From assembly GCA_903873975.1 (NCBI GenBank), contig CAIQQN010000270.1:1-35027 (forward strand): a DNA stretch of 35,027 nucleotides, given 5' to 3'. Every line of letters begins with the position of its first letter. The stretch's first letter is position 1. A program made the position numbers and the translations under genes. Shown here piece by piece: positions 1-7,047 of this stretch. Source of the stretch: an uncultured Anaerolineales bacterium. GTDB lineage: Bacteria > Chloroflexota > Anaerolineae > Anaerolineales > Villigracilaceae. Under the pieces are notes generated by a model. The model did no database searches. It saw nothing but the letters and a program-made list of their open reading frames with translations, and had not been told where the DNA came from.

Positions 1-978
1 CGGCCCCAGTTGAGGAAACTGTTTGTCCAGACCCCAGTAGAACATGACCGTTGAGCAGCCATACTCTTTGCGGTCAATGCGGTTTGCTTCACCGTCGTCG
101 GGCAGCAGTTGGCGGTAGACATACCCCAGGTCCGCGTTCGCTACAAGGATGTCGGCGTTCAATCTTTGCCCGTCAGATAGTTCAACGCCCGTGGCGCGTC
201 TGCCATCCACCAGGATTTTCTCCACCGGAGCATTGTACAGGAAACGCACACCCAGCTTCTCGCTGATACCGGTCAATGTTTCGGCGATGCGGTACATGCC
301 TCCCAGCGGATAATACAGCCCGTCGGATAGTTCGGTGTACTGCATCAGCGAGTAGGTCGCCGGGGATTTATACGGGCTGAGCCCCATGTACATATCTTGA
401 AAAGTAAAGGCCATCAGCAGCTTGGGGGTTTTGAAGAATCGGCTGACATAACTGGTATGCCGGGTTAGTGACTTCAGGCGCAGAAAGATAGAGATCATGC
501 ATGGATTGATGAATTCGGTCAGGTTGCGAAAATCGCGGTAGATCACATTGGGGAGGGAAAGTTCGTAATGGTGCCGACCCTCTGCTAGGTAATGTAACAT
601 GCACTCAAAACTGCCCGGCTCGATGGCTTCCAATTGCGACATCATTTCGTGCAGGTCGGATGTCAGTTGTAACTGTGAGTTATCTTGAAAGTACAGGTGA
701 TAGGTGGGATCAATGCGCCGCAGGTCGAGGACTTCTTCCATGCGTTCGCCAATGGCCGCGTATGTTTCAGCATATAGCTCGGGCATCAGGAACAGCGTCG
801 CGCCGGTGTCGAAACGGTGACCCTCCACGGTCATCTGGCCGCAGCGTCCGCCGGACTTCTCGCATTTCTCCACCACCGTCACCTGCAAGCTGTTGCGCGC
901 CAGGCGGGCCGCAGTGGCGATCCCGCCGATGCCGGCGCCGATAATCAAAACCGTTGTTTTCTCTGACCTTGTTTCCAT
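1..978 (-). CDS. crtI: Phytoene desaturase (CrtI family), N-terminal part, runs off the window
   Basis: FAD-dependent amine-oxidoreductase-type enzyme that would introduce double bonds into phytoene in carotenoid synthesis. Translating from the ATG at 978 gives 326 codons with no stop to base 1, so the C-terminus lies outside the window. Residues about 9-27 form the dinucleotide-binding motif VLIIGAGIGGIATAARLAR, followed by the VVEK and GGRCGQ segments typical of CrtI. Around residue 240 the substrate-side motif GLYYPLGGMYRIAETL is present, and YWGLDKQFPQL closes the visible part. No good Shine-Dalgarno precedes the ATG. The gene is divergent from the prenyltransferase at 1219. CrtN or another carotenoid desaturase/isomerase of the same fold cannot be excluded. 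The CrtI family call is firm, the exact substrate is not. Confidence 0.87.
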   Translation of the reverse strand, partial: METRSEKTTVLIIGAGIGGIATAARLARNSLQVTVVEKCEKSGGRCGQMTVEGHRFDTGATLFLMPELYAETYAAIGERMEEVLDLRRIDPTYHLYFQDNSQLQLTSDLHEMMSQLEAIEPGSFECMLHYLAEGRHHYELSLPNVIYRDFRNLTEFINPCMISIFLRLKSLTRHTSYVSRFFKTPKLLMAFTFQDMYMGLSPYKSPATYSLMQYTELSDGLYYPLGGMYRIAETLTGISEKLGVRFLYNAPVEKILVDGRRATGVELSDGQRLNADILVANADLGYVYRQLLPDDGEANRIDRKEYGCSTVMFYWGLDKQFPQLGP

Positions 979-1125
979 TGCTTGTCTTCGTCCGCTTCAT
1001 CATGCCAATTTCCAAAGAGCCAGGCTGTAAATCCTGCTCATGGTACTTCCGCACAAGGGACCATCACTGGAGATATACGAAATTCAATTGAATTGGGTAT
1101 CATGCTTTTTGCGACTGGATTGTAA

Positions 1126-1160
1126 TTGACTTCGAGCAAAAATGGGAAATACTTTATAAT
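1126..1160 (+). promoter_or_regulatory. Putative -10 for the prenyltransferase cluster
   Basis: A perfect TATAAT lies at 1155-1160, about 58 bases before the TTG start at 1219. A TTGACT lies at 1126-1131, but the 23-base gap is too long for a standard promoter. Only the -10 is therefore credible. Confidence 0.3.
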
Positions 1161-1218
1161 CAAGCCGGCCGGTCTCTTTTTGCCTGCTCGCCTGAACCTT
1201 CTTTTCTGGGAGTATTGC

Positions 1219-2073
1219 TTGAAAACCATCCTTGCCAAACTTCGTCTCTACTGGTCCCTCACCAAGTCTCTGCAGACCGGCTTGCTGCTCTCCACCGGCC
1301 TGGCGGGCTTCATGAGCGCCCGCTGCCCGGTGATGCACTGGTATGAATTCCTCTGCCTGGCTTTGAGTTTATTCATGGCGATTGCTGGCAGTACCATTAT
1401 CAACATGTGGTACGACCGCGACATCGACGAAGTGATGAACCGCACCCACCACCGTCCCCTGGCAGATGGCCGCCTCACACCCACCGAAGCCCTGCGTCTT
1501 GGGCTGGTGCTTTCGGTGCTGGGGGTCGGGATGGCCGTCCTCATGTCCCGTCTCTACGGCCTGATCGTCTTTGCTGGCCTGTTCTTCGATGTGGTGGTTT
1601 ACACGCTCTGGCTCAAACGGCGCACCTGCTGGAGCATCGTCTGGGGCGGGATCTCAGGTGGGATGCCCATCCTGGCCGGGCGCGCCTTTGGGACCGGTTC
1701 CATTGATGGCATTGGCATCCTGCTGGCACTGGCGGTGCTGTTCTGGATCCCCACCCACATCCTGACCTTTGCCATGCGCTATTTTGACGATTACCAGGCT
1801 GCAAAGATCCCGACCTTCCCATCCGTCTACGGTTTCCAATTTACACGCCTCACCATTGCCGTTTCGAGTGTGATCGCCGCCCTGTCCATCAGCGCGGCCG
1901 ACATCCTGATTGGTATGCAATGGGGCTTTATACGTGTATTGGCAGTCCTGTCCGCCGGATTGATACTCCTGGCTCTGGCCACGGTATTCCGCCCCACCGA
2001 ACGGGTCAATTTTGGGTTGTTGAAGTACGCCTCGGTGTTCATGCTCAGCGCGATGATTTTATTGTCCATATAA
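1219..2073 (+). CDS. UbiA-family prenyltransferase, protoheme IX farnesyltransferase (CtaB/CyoE)-like
   Basis: Integral membrane prenyltransferase. In the CtaB branch it adds farnesyl to haem B to give haem O for haem-copper oxidases. The Asp-rich motif NMWYDRDIDEVMNRT (about residues 62-76) is followed by RPLADGRL, the CtaB-type YTLWLKRRT, and the second motif region FDDYQAAKIPTFP. Several hydrophobic helices span the rest. The TTG at 1219 is chosen as start because GGGAG lies 7 bases before it; an in-frame TTG at 1126 would add 31 residues that do not look like the family. From 1219 the protein is 284 residues, close to CtaB size. Motifs favour CtaB over UbiA or chlorophyll synthase branches. 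No oxidase genes are adjacent, so the haem O role is inferred. Confidence 0.8.
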   Translation: MKTILAKLRLYWSLTKSLQTGLLLSTGLAGFMSARCPVMHWYEFLCLALSLFMAIAGSTIINMWYDRDIDEVMNRTHHRPLADGRLTPTEALRLGLVLSVLGVGMAVLMSRLYGLIVFAGLFFDVVVYTLWLKRRTCWSIVWGGISGGMPILAGRAFGTGSIDGIGILLALAVLFWIPTHILTFAMRYFDDYQAAKIPTFPSVYGFQFTRLTIAVSSVIAALSISAADILIGMQWGFIRVLAVLSAGLILLALATVFRPTERVNFGLLKYASVFMLSAMILLSI

Positions 2074-2083
2074 AGGAGATCAG

Positions 2084-2644
2084 ATGCAAGCCACGCAAAT
2101 TCTCATGGAGGAGCATCGCCTCATTGAACGCGTTCTCACAGCCCTGCAGACTGCCGCAAACCACCTTTCCCAGGGAGAGGAGATCCGGCCGGCATTTTTT
2201 ATTAACGTGGCGCTCTTCAATAAGAATTTCACAGACGCCTGCCATCACCGTAAGGAGGAAGGTGTTCTCTTTATTGCCATGAACGAGGCCGGAGTACCAA
2301 CACGAGGTGGTCCGATTGGGGTGTTGCTTGCCGAACACGAACAAGGTCGCGAAATTACACGTGCAATGAAGGACGCTGCGCAAAAGTGGGAGGCAGGCGA
2401 TCTTACGGCGCGGGCTGTGGTTGTCCAGGATGCGCTTGGCTATGTCACTTTGCTCCGCGTGCACATCCACAAGGAAAATAACATCTTTTTCCCAATGGCT
2501 GACCGCCTCATTCCGCTTGACAGGCAGGAAAAGGTCGCCACCGACTTTGAACGCATCCAACAAGAAGAGACCGGTGAGGGCCTCCACGAAAAATACATCG
2601 CGCTGGCCGAAGTTCTCGAAAAAGAAAGCCTGAAGAGAATATAA
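2084..2644 (+). CDS. Hemerythrin (HHE cation-binding) domain protein
   Basis: Soluble four-helix-bundle di-iron protein of 186 residues, expected to bind oxygen or NO or to sense them. Likely ligands are visible as H11 in EEHRLIE, H54/H55 with E58-E59 in the CHHRKEEG helix, H85 in AEHEQGRE, and H127/H129 with E131 in VHIHKENNIFF. The last helix (DRLIPLDRQEK) matches the usual C-terminal part of the domain. A strong AAAGGAG precedes the ATG. It starts 10 bases after the prenyltransferase stop, so the two are probably co-transcribed. Domain identity is secure; the ligand it handles is unknown. Confidence 0.88.
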   Translation: MQATQILMEEHRLIERVLTALQTAANHLSQGEEIRPAFFINVALFNKNFTDACHHRKEEGVLFIAMNEAGVPTRGGPIGVLLAEHEQGREITRAMKDAAQKWEAGDLTARAVVVQDALGYVTLLRVHIHKENNIFFPMADRLIPLDRQEKVATDFERIQQEETGEGLHEKYIALAEVLEKESLKRI

Positions 2645-2685
2645 AAATAACCATCCTAGACCGCCTCCTCCTTCTTGCCACCGGG

Positions 2686-3246
2686 TTGCTGGCCGCCTGG
2701 CAGGTCGCCTTTGGCATCAACGGCCTGGGTACGCTCCCGATGATTGCCTACACTATCGGCTTCGGAGTCCTACTGGTGGCCAGTCTCCTGCTCATCATCC
2801 TCGGTTTTGACGCTCTGGACAGCCCGGTCGTGGTCATCCTCTCGACGGTCATCCCGCTCAGCCTGTCATTGGGACTGGTCTGGGATCATCTCGCTGCCCG
2901 CCGGACCTTTTACCTGTTTTTTACCATCCTCGGCTTTCTGGCGATTGTTATTACCCGCTCCATCCCGATGAAGAACAGATTGCCGGTCATCGTCCTGGCC
3001 GTAGTACATGGCATCGCCGGGATGACGATCTTCCTGCTGCCCTTCCTCCTGGCATTCACCAGCCGCATTGCTCCCGGCTTTGTCCTGGTCGGTGTGGGCG
3101 GGGCGCTGATCGGGGTTGGCGGATTGCTGCTATCCTTTCTGAGGGCGGGAAGACCGCTCCTCTCGCGGGAAATCATGTACAGGGTCTTGCCCGGTTTATT
3201 ACTCCTCACCACAGCCGCATTTGTGGTAGGCTTCAAATTCGGATGA
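2686..3246 (+). CDS. Conserved multi-pass membrane protein, function unknown
   Basis: I do not recognise a named family. The product is about 186 residues and almost entirely hydrophobic, with around six predicted membrane helices (for example VLLVASLLLIILGF, VILSTVIPLSLSLGLVW, VIVLAVVHGIAGMTIFLLPF). The only canonical start is the TTG at 2686, which has no ribosome-binding site and cuts into the first helix. The frame is open upstream and reads naturally as ITILDRLLLLATGLLAAW from about 2647, just after the hemerythrin stop, so a non-canonical ATA/ATC start there is possible. It is last in the prenyltransferase-hemerythrin cluster and is followed by a switch of strand and base composition. 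Confidence 0.7.
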   Translation: MLAAWQVAFGINGLGTLPMIAYTIGFGVLLVASLLLIILGFDALDSPVVVILSTVIPLSLSLGLVWDHLAARRTFYLFFTILGFLAIVITRSIPMKNRLPVIVLAVVHGIAGMTIFLLPFLLAFTSRIAPGFVLVGVGGALIGVGGLLLSFLRAGRPLLSREIMYRVLPGLLLLTTAAFVVGFKFG

Positions 3247-3343
3247 CAACTTATAAATTAATGTGAGATAAAAGGGATATGCAATCTTCAGCCGCAAATC
3301 CCTCTTCTTTGAATTCTTCTTATACTTGCTAGGTAACTGGTTC

Positions 3344-3715
3344 TTATTTTGCGTCGAACTCCAGCGCTTGCCTGATGTAGTAACGCAGAATTTCTTTGTT
3401 CGCATCGGCAAGTCTGTTGATTTTGATATGCTTGGACGATTTACCGACGCCTCGGAGTAGGTTGTATTGGTCCTCAAATTTATCGCCACGCGAAAATGAA
3501 AAAGTTATGCCTTTCTTGTTAGGGCTGATGACTGCATAGATACGGTTTGCCTTGTAAACGGGTATTCCGTAACCGATGAATTCTTTCGAATGGGGTGCGC
3601 ATTCTTTCATCAAATCCCGTATCATCGCCACGATCGGTCGATACTCGGGTAGAACCTTGGTTTCTACGAATTCATCGACGTTCAATTTGTCCTTGACAAC
3701 CTTATCCGCGCTCAT
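3344..3715 (-). CDS. DUF1801 (YdhG-like) domain protein
   Basis: Small cytoplasmic protein of 123 residues that matches the DUF1801 pattern: VLPEYRPIVAMIRDLMKECAPHSKEFIGYGIPVYKAN followed by ISPNKKGITFSFSRG and a C-terminal helix ILRYYIRQALEFD. Family members include the Bacillus iron chaperone-like YdhG, but most have no proven role. Its ATG overlaps the end of the VOC gene by 14 bases, so translation is probably coupled. It lies in the AT-rich block, unlike the genes on both sides of that block. Confidence 0.75.
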   Translation of the reverse strand: MSADKVVKDKLNVDEFVETKVLPEYRPIVAMIRDLMKECAPHSKEFIGYGIPVYKANRIYAVISPNKKGITFSFSRGDKFEDQYNLLRGVGKSSKHIKINRLADANKEILRYYIRQALEFDAK

Positions 3716-4175
3716 AAGCCTGCTTCAATCTTGCAATATCTATTTTCTTCATTTTTAGCATTGAACTCATGACTCTTTGCGATTTCTCTGCATCCTTGTT
3801 ATTTAACAATTCACTTAAAACCGAGGGAATGATTTGCCATGAGATTCCATATTTGTCTTTGAGCCAGCCGCACTGTTGAATCTCTCCGCCCTCGGAAAGC
3901 TTCTCCCATAACTCATCCACCTCTTCTTGTGTCTCGCAATTCACAAAGAATGATATGGCTTGCGAAAAAGTGAATATTGGTCCCCCGTTAAGCGCCATAA
4001 ATTCCTGTCCTTCGAGTTGGAAAGTACCGGACATTACCGTTCCTTTCGGCCCGGGCCCTTCCTCTCCATATAGAGAAATGGTCCCAACCTTTGAATTCTT
4101 AAATATAGAAGTGTAGAATTTCATTGCTTCTTCGGCTTGATTATCGAACCATAGGAACGGGGTAATTTTTTGCAT
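3702..4175 (-). CDS. VOC-family (PhnB/3-demethylubiquinone methyltransferase-like) protein
   Basis: Vicinal-oxygen-chelate fold protein of 157 residues. The start ITPFLWFDNQAEEAMKFYTSIFKNSKVG and the segment LEGQEFMALNGGPIFTFSQAISFFVNC are typical of the PhnB-like group, as is WLKDKYGISWQIIPSVL near the end. The ATG at 4175 is preferred because AAGGAG lies 8 bases upstream; a GTG at 4184 is too close to that site. The last 45 residues (KKIDIARLKQAYERG) are a common extension in this group. Members are metal-binding enzymes or resistance proteins of mostly unknown substrate. It is first of a two-gene unit with the DUF1801 gene. Confidence 0.82.
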   Translation of the reverse strand: MQKITPFLWFDNQAEEAMKFYTSIFKNSKVGTISLYGEEGPGPKGTVMSGTFQLEGQEFMALNGGPIFTFSQAISFFVNCETQEEVDELWEKLSEGGEIQQCGWLKDKYGISWQIIPSVLSELLNNKDAEKSQRVMSSMLKMKKIDIARLKQAYERG

Positions 4176-4416
4176 GGTTTTCACTCCTTGGATCCAGGTT
4201 GCAAATATTCTTTAATTGGTAATATTTATCCGTAAAAATTTTATTATATCACGGACCACAATTTTCTCATTCTTCTTTTGTGATTCAAAGGTGTCCAAAG
4301 GTCATGCTCATCCCCGGCTGGAGTTGCTCCTGCAATTCCAATGGTTTGCACCTAACTTTCGGCGAACCAAGCGAGGTAAACCTGTAAGTGGCAGGCCATT
4401 GGTCGCGCACCCCCAT
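4176..4416. other. AT-rich intergenic region, no gene seen
   Basis: The part next to the VOC gene is very AT-rich and contains a TATAAT on the minus strand (4243-4248) that could serve the VOC-DUF1801 unit, but no convincing -35 goes with it. The rest, towards the DinB gene, shows nothing I can name. Confidence 0.35.
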
Positions 4417-5106
4417 TTACAGACCAGTTAGCAATTGCATAATATGTTGAGTATGGTCGCGTTCATGCCACAAAGTCCGTCGTACTATTTTCCGTGCAGA
4501 CCATAACTCATCGCAATTCTTTGTTATCCGTTCGTTGCCGATAAACTTGAACAATTGCTCGCGCGTATTGGCGCGAACTAATGCAAGTTTTTCAAAAGGA
4601 TCGCTTGTAAGTTGTGCCTGTTCCAAGCCGTAACCCAATTGATTAAAATACCAGTTTTCAGCAATCGCAACGTGGTCTAGTATGCCCGCGATTGAACCAC
4701 GTACTTCACCCTTAATTCCTAGTGTGAGTTGTTCCTGAGTGGTTGAGTGAATCATACCCAGCAAATCCTGCCGAGTCCAATCCAATACTCGTAAGGCGAT
4801 CTCGACATCCCAATATCCCAAAGGGCGGCGGTCATCCTCAAAGAATGCATTGACGATATAGTCAGGGTCTTTGCTGCATGCAAAAGAGTGAAAAGTCTCA
4901 ACAACTTCCACTTCAATCGGCTCATTGACGAAATGTATCAGACTATCATGACTCAACAGCCAGGAAAAGTAATCTGCAATTTTCCGGGGAGCATGAGCGA
5001 CTGCGTCTGCATTTGATGTTGCCGAGCTAAAACAAGCAGGCAGGTCGAGTGCCCATGCGATCCAGTGATTGGGTTCCATGTCTTCAACAGCGAGACGAAT
5101 ACGCAT
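4417..5106 (-). CDS. HicB-like N-terminus fused to a DinB-type domain
   Basis: Protein of 229 residues with two parts. Residues 1-75 (MRIRLAVEDMEPNHWIAWAL then DLPACFSSATSNADAVAHAP) resemble the HicB antitoxin-like fold, without any HicA toxin nearby. Residues about 85-229 look like a DinB/YfiT four-helix metal-binding domain: a His in LDHVAIAENWYF (about H145) and the C-terminal WHERDHTQH helix supply the usual His triad. DinB-type proteins are often thiol-dependent transferases or hydrolases; the function here is unknown. GGGAG precedes the ATG by 6 bases. It is on the same strand as the upstream lipoprotein but separated by a GC-rich palindrome, and it lies in the AT-richer block. Confidence 0.72.
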   Translation of the reverse strand: MRIRLAVEDMEPNHWIAWALDLPACFSSATSNADAVAHAPRKIADYFSWLLSHDSLIHFVNEPIEVEVVETFHSFACSKDPDYIVNAFFEDDRRPLGYWDVEIALRVLDWTRQDLLGMIHSTTQEQLTLGIKGEVRGSIAGILDHVAIAENWYFNQLGYGLEQAQLTSDPFEKLALVRANTREQLFKFIGNERITKNCDELWSARKIVRRTLWHERDHTQHIMQLLTGL

Positions 5107-5139
5107 TTATCACTCCCAAGTGTGGCTAAAATGGATTCA

Positions 5140-5173
5140 CTCGCCCGGCGGCGGGGACGCCGCCAAGAGCGAG
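5140..5173. repeat. GC-rich palindrome between the lipoprotein and DinB genes
   Basis: An outer pair CTCGC (5140-5144) and GCGAG (5169-5173) encloses an inner perfect pair GGCGGC (5147-5152) and GCCGCC (5159-5164) with a 6-base loop. There is no T-run on either strand, so it looks more like a REP-type repeat or mRNA-stabilising hairpin than a classical terminator. Confidence 0.55.
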
Positions 5174-5189
5174 GTTGTGTTAGGCACTC

Positions 5190-6704
5190 TTAGCGGCCGT
5201 AGATATCGAAGCCCTTGCTCCCCACCCAGGAGGCAGACTCCACATCCCCGGAAACGCTTGCAACCAGGCTCAGGTCCGTGTACCAGCTATCGAAGGTCGT
5301 CCGGTAGAGAGTGCTCCCGCTGAAAAAGGTCAGGTTGTTATGCGGATCCCAGAGCGGCGCGATGGCCGGGCCATCGAAGATCTGCGGGATATCAAGTCCC
5401 GGTCCGGTAATCCAGACGCCCGGAGTATCCCCTTCGCCTTCCGCCCACGCCCAGATCGCGCCGTACATCGCCACGTTGATGGGGGCATATCCCGCACTGG
5501 ATAAGGCCGCAGGTGCATCCTGGCGATCATTGCCGTCCGATTGATAAGTCGCTAGGCTGCCATCCTTGAATCTCACTTCGAACAAGGAGCTTTCCCAGTT
5601 CCATTGAACGAAATCGACCTGGTTTCCCGAGAGTATTGTGGGTTCGGTCTCATGAGAAGGCAGAAGATATAGCCCCGTTTCACCGCCAAACAGGACTGCG
5701 CCCGGGTCGGTCGCGGGGAACAGGTTCCCGGTCCCGGCAACAGCAGCCGAAACCGGGCCAGCCTCGAGGCTGGTCGTATCCTTCGTCGTGAGATTGTACA
5801 GGCGCAAGTGGGCCAGCCCGTTGACCACATCCCAGGTCTCCAGGACCGCGGTTTCGTTATCCCTCCATCCTACTATTATTTCGCCCGCGCTCTTGGTGGG
5901 ATATAGCAGTGAAACGTTCGAACCGTCCCCGTCCGCTGACCAGACGCCATTCATGACCATCCCAGCCCCGGTCCCAAAGCCGTCTGCTCCAAGGAACAGC
6001 AAATGATTCCCGTCCGGTGACCAGGACGGGAAAAAGTCCTGGGCGGGATCGGTGGACACCCTGGTGATCGAACGGCTGGCGAGATCGTAGAGATAGACAT
6101 CCGCACTTGTCCCGTCCATGGCGCCAATGAAGGCCAGCCGGGTGCCATCCGGCGACCAGCAATAGCTGGTGCGTTCGGAGATAGCCCGCATGGCTTCCAT
6201 GGCGTTCGAGCCGGGGCCCTCACCAGGCGTCGGTTCGATCTGGGGATTGGAGAGTTCTGTGATCTGCTGCAGGCTGCCATCCGGTAGGGAAAGCAGGTTG
6301 AGCGCCAGGTTGTGATAAGGGTCCGCACCGGTTGTGATCACCACCACCAGGTTCCCCTCGGGCTGGATGGCCCTGGAGAAGTCGCTCTCCCACTGGGTTC
6401 CAGCCATCAGTTCCAGCAGATCGCTGCCGTCGGGGTTGGCAGCCCAAAGCCCGCCGGTCGAGGCGATGATCATCCAGGGCGCGCGCGGGTTCAGGGTCGT
6501 CTGGACCTGGGTTGTCTGGGTCGGGGCAGGGGTGGTCAGCCGGGTCGGAGGCGGAGTGGGGGGTGGAGTAAAGGTAGGCAGCGGAGTGTTGGTCGGCCGG
6601 CTGATCAAGGAAAGCCCGGGGCAAGAGCATGCCAGGCCAATTGCTACGAACAGCAGCGCAAGTGGGAATAATCGCCGGGTGGTTTTCTTATCTTTGGATT
6701 CCAT
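5190..6704 (-). CDS. Lipoprotein with TolB/PD40-like beta-propeller
   Basis: Exported 504-residue protein. Residues 1-26 form a lipoprotein signal (RRLFPLALLFVAIGLAC, with Cys before S-C-P), followed by a Pro/Thr-rich stalk to about residue 70. The rest is beta-rich and contains PD40-type repeats such as YCWSPDGTRLAFIGA, VYLYDLASRSITRV and FFPSWSPDGNHLLFLGA, as in TolB-like or WD40-like six-bladed propellers. A role in binding a surface ligand or protein is likely but cannot be specified. GGAGG lies just before the ATG. It is probably monocistronic, with a repeat-rich gap upstream and a palindrome downstream. Confidence 0.8.
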   Translation of the reverse strand: MESKDKKTTRRLFPLALLFVAIGLACSCPGLSLISRPTNTPLPTFTPPPTPPPTRLTTPAPTQTTQVQTTLNPRAPWMIIASTGGLWAANPDGSDLLELMAGTQWESDFSRAIQPEGNLVVVITTGADPYHNLALNLLSLPDGSLQQITELSNPQIEPTPGEGPGSNAMEAMRAISERTSYCWSPDGTRLAFIGAMDGTSADVYLYDLASRSITRVSTDPAQDFFPSWSPDGNHLLFLGADGFGTGAGMVMNGVWSADGDGSNVSLLYPTKSAGEIIVGWRDNETAVLETWDVVNGLAHLRLYNLTTKDTTSLEAGPVSAAVAGTGNLFPATDPGAVLFGGETGLYLLPSHETEPTILSGNQVDFVQWNWESSLFEVRFKDGSLATYQSDGNDRQDAPAALSSAGYAPINVAMYGAIWAWAEGEGDTPGVWITGPGLDIPQIFDGPAIAPLWDPHNNLTFFSGSTLYRTTFDSWYTDLSLVASVSGDVESASWVGSKGFDIYGR

Positions 6705-6764
6705 TCGGCCTCCTGGTTACCATGCTTACTAATCTGGCTTGAACAATATTCCTAAATTTGCCGC

Positions 6765-6915
6765 GTGTTATTGCGAAGAGCCCGAAGGGCGACGAAACAA
6801 TCTCCTAGCTAACCCGGGGATTGCTTCGCCGCACACCTGCCCTCCCGGAAGGACACCGGGACGATGTGGCGGGCGGTGCCAGAAAAAAAAAAAAAAACGC
6901 GGCTTGCAATGACAC
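6765..6915. repeat. MITE-like inverted-repeat element with an A15 tract
   Basis: About 150 non-coding bases. The ends are imperfect inverted copies (GTGTTATTGCGA at 6765 against the complement GTGTCATTGCAA ending at 6915; 10 of 12 match). Inside, GACGAAACAATCTCC and the complement of GGGGATTGCTTCGCC form a second pair (12 of 15). The pattern resembles the dispersed 'attgcttcgcc...gcaatgaca' repeats found in many bacterial genomes. A run of 15 A lies at 6883-6897. No ORF is present. Confidence 0.6.
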
Positions 6916-6978
6916 CTGGATATTTATTACTCATCCATAACCCAGGTTATTTATGAAAAGTGCGGTGTATGAAACGCG

Positions 6979-7000
6979 GGGTCTGCTTTGGAGCAGACCC
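6979..7000. repeat. Perfect 9-bp stem hairpin downstream of the GH25 gene
   Basis: GGGTCTGCT (6979-6987) and AGCAGACCC (6992-7000) pair perfectly around a TTGG loop. It lies 47 bases beyond the stop of the minus-strand muramidase gene and could help end its transcript, but there is no adjacent T-run. It may instead be a copy of a dispersed palindrome. Confidence 0.55.
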
Positions 7001-7047
7001 TGCTGTTAAGGGTACCTATTTCAAGGCTGTAAAGTCCCGTTCGGCAG

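Noticed and set aside
2045-2587. 180-codon minus-strand frame opposite the hemerythrin gene
   Set aside because: The hemerythrin frame has all metal ligands and a good ribosome-binding site; the opposite frame has neither a domain nor a start signal.
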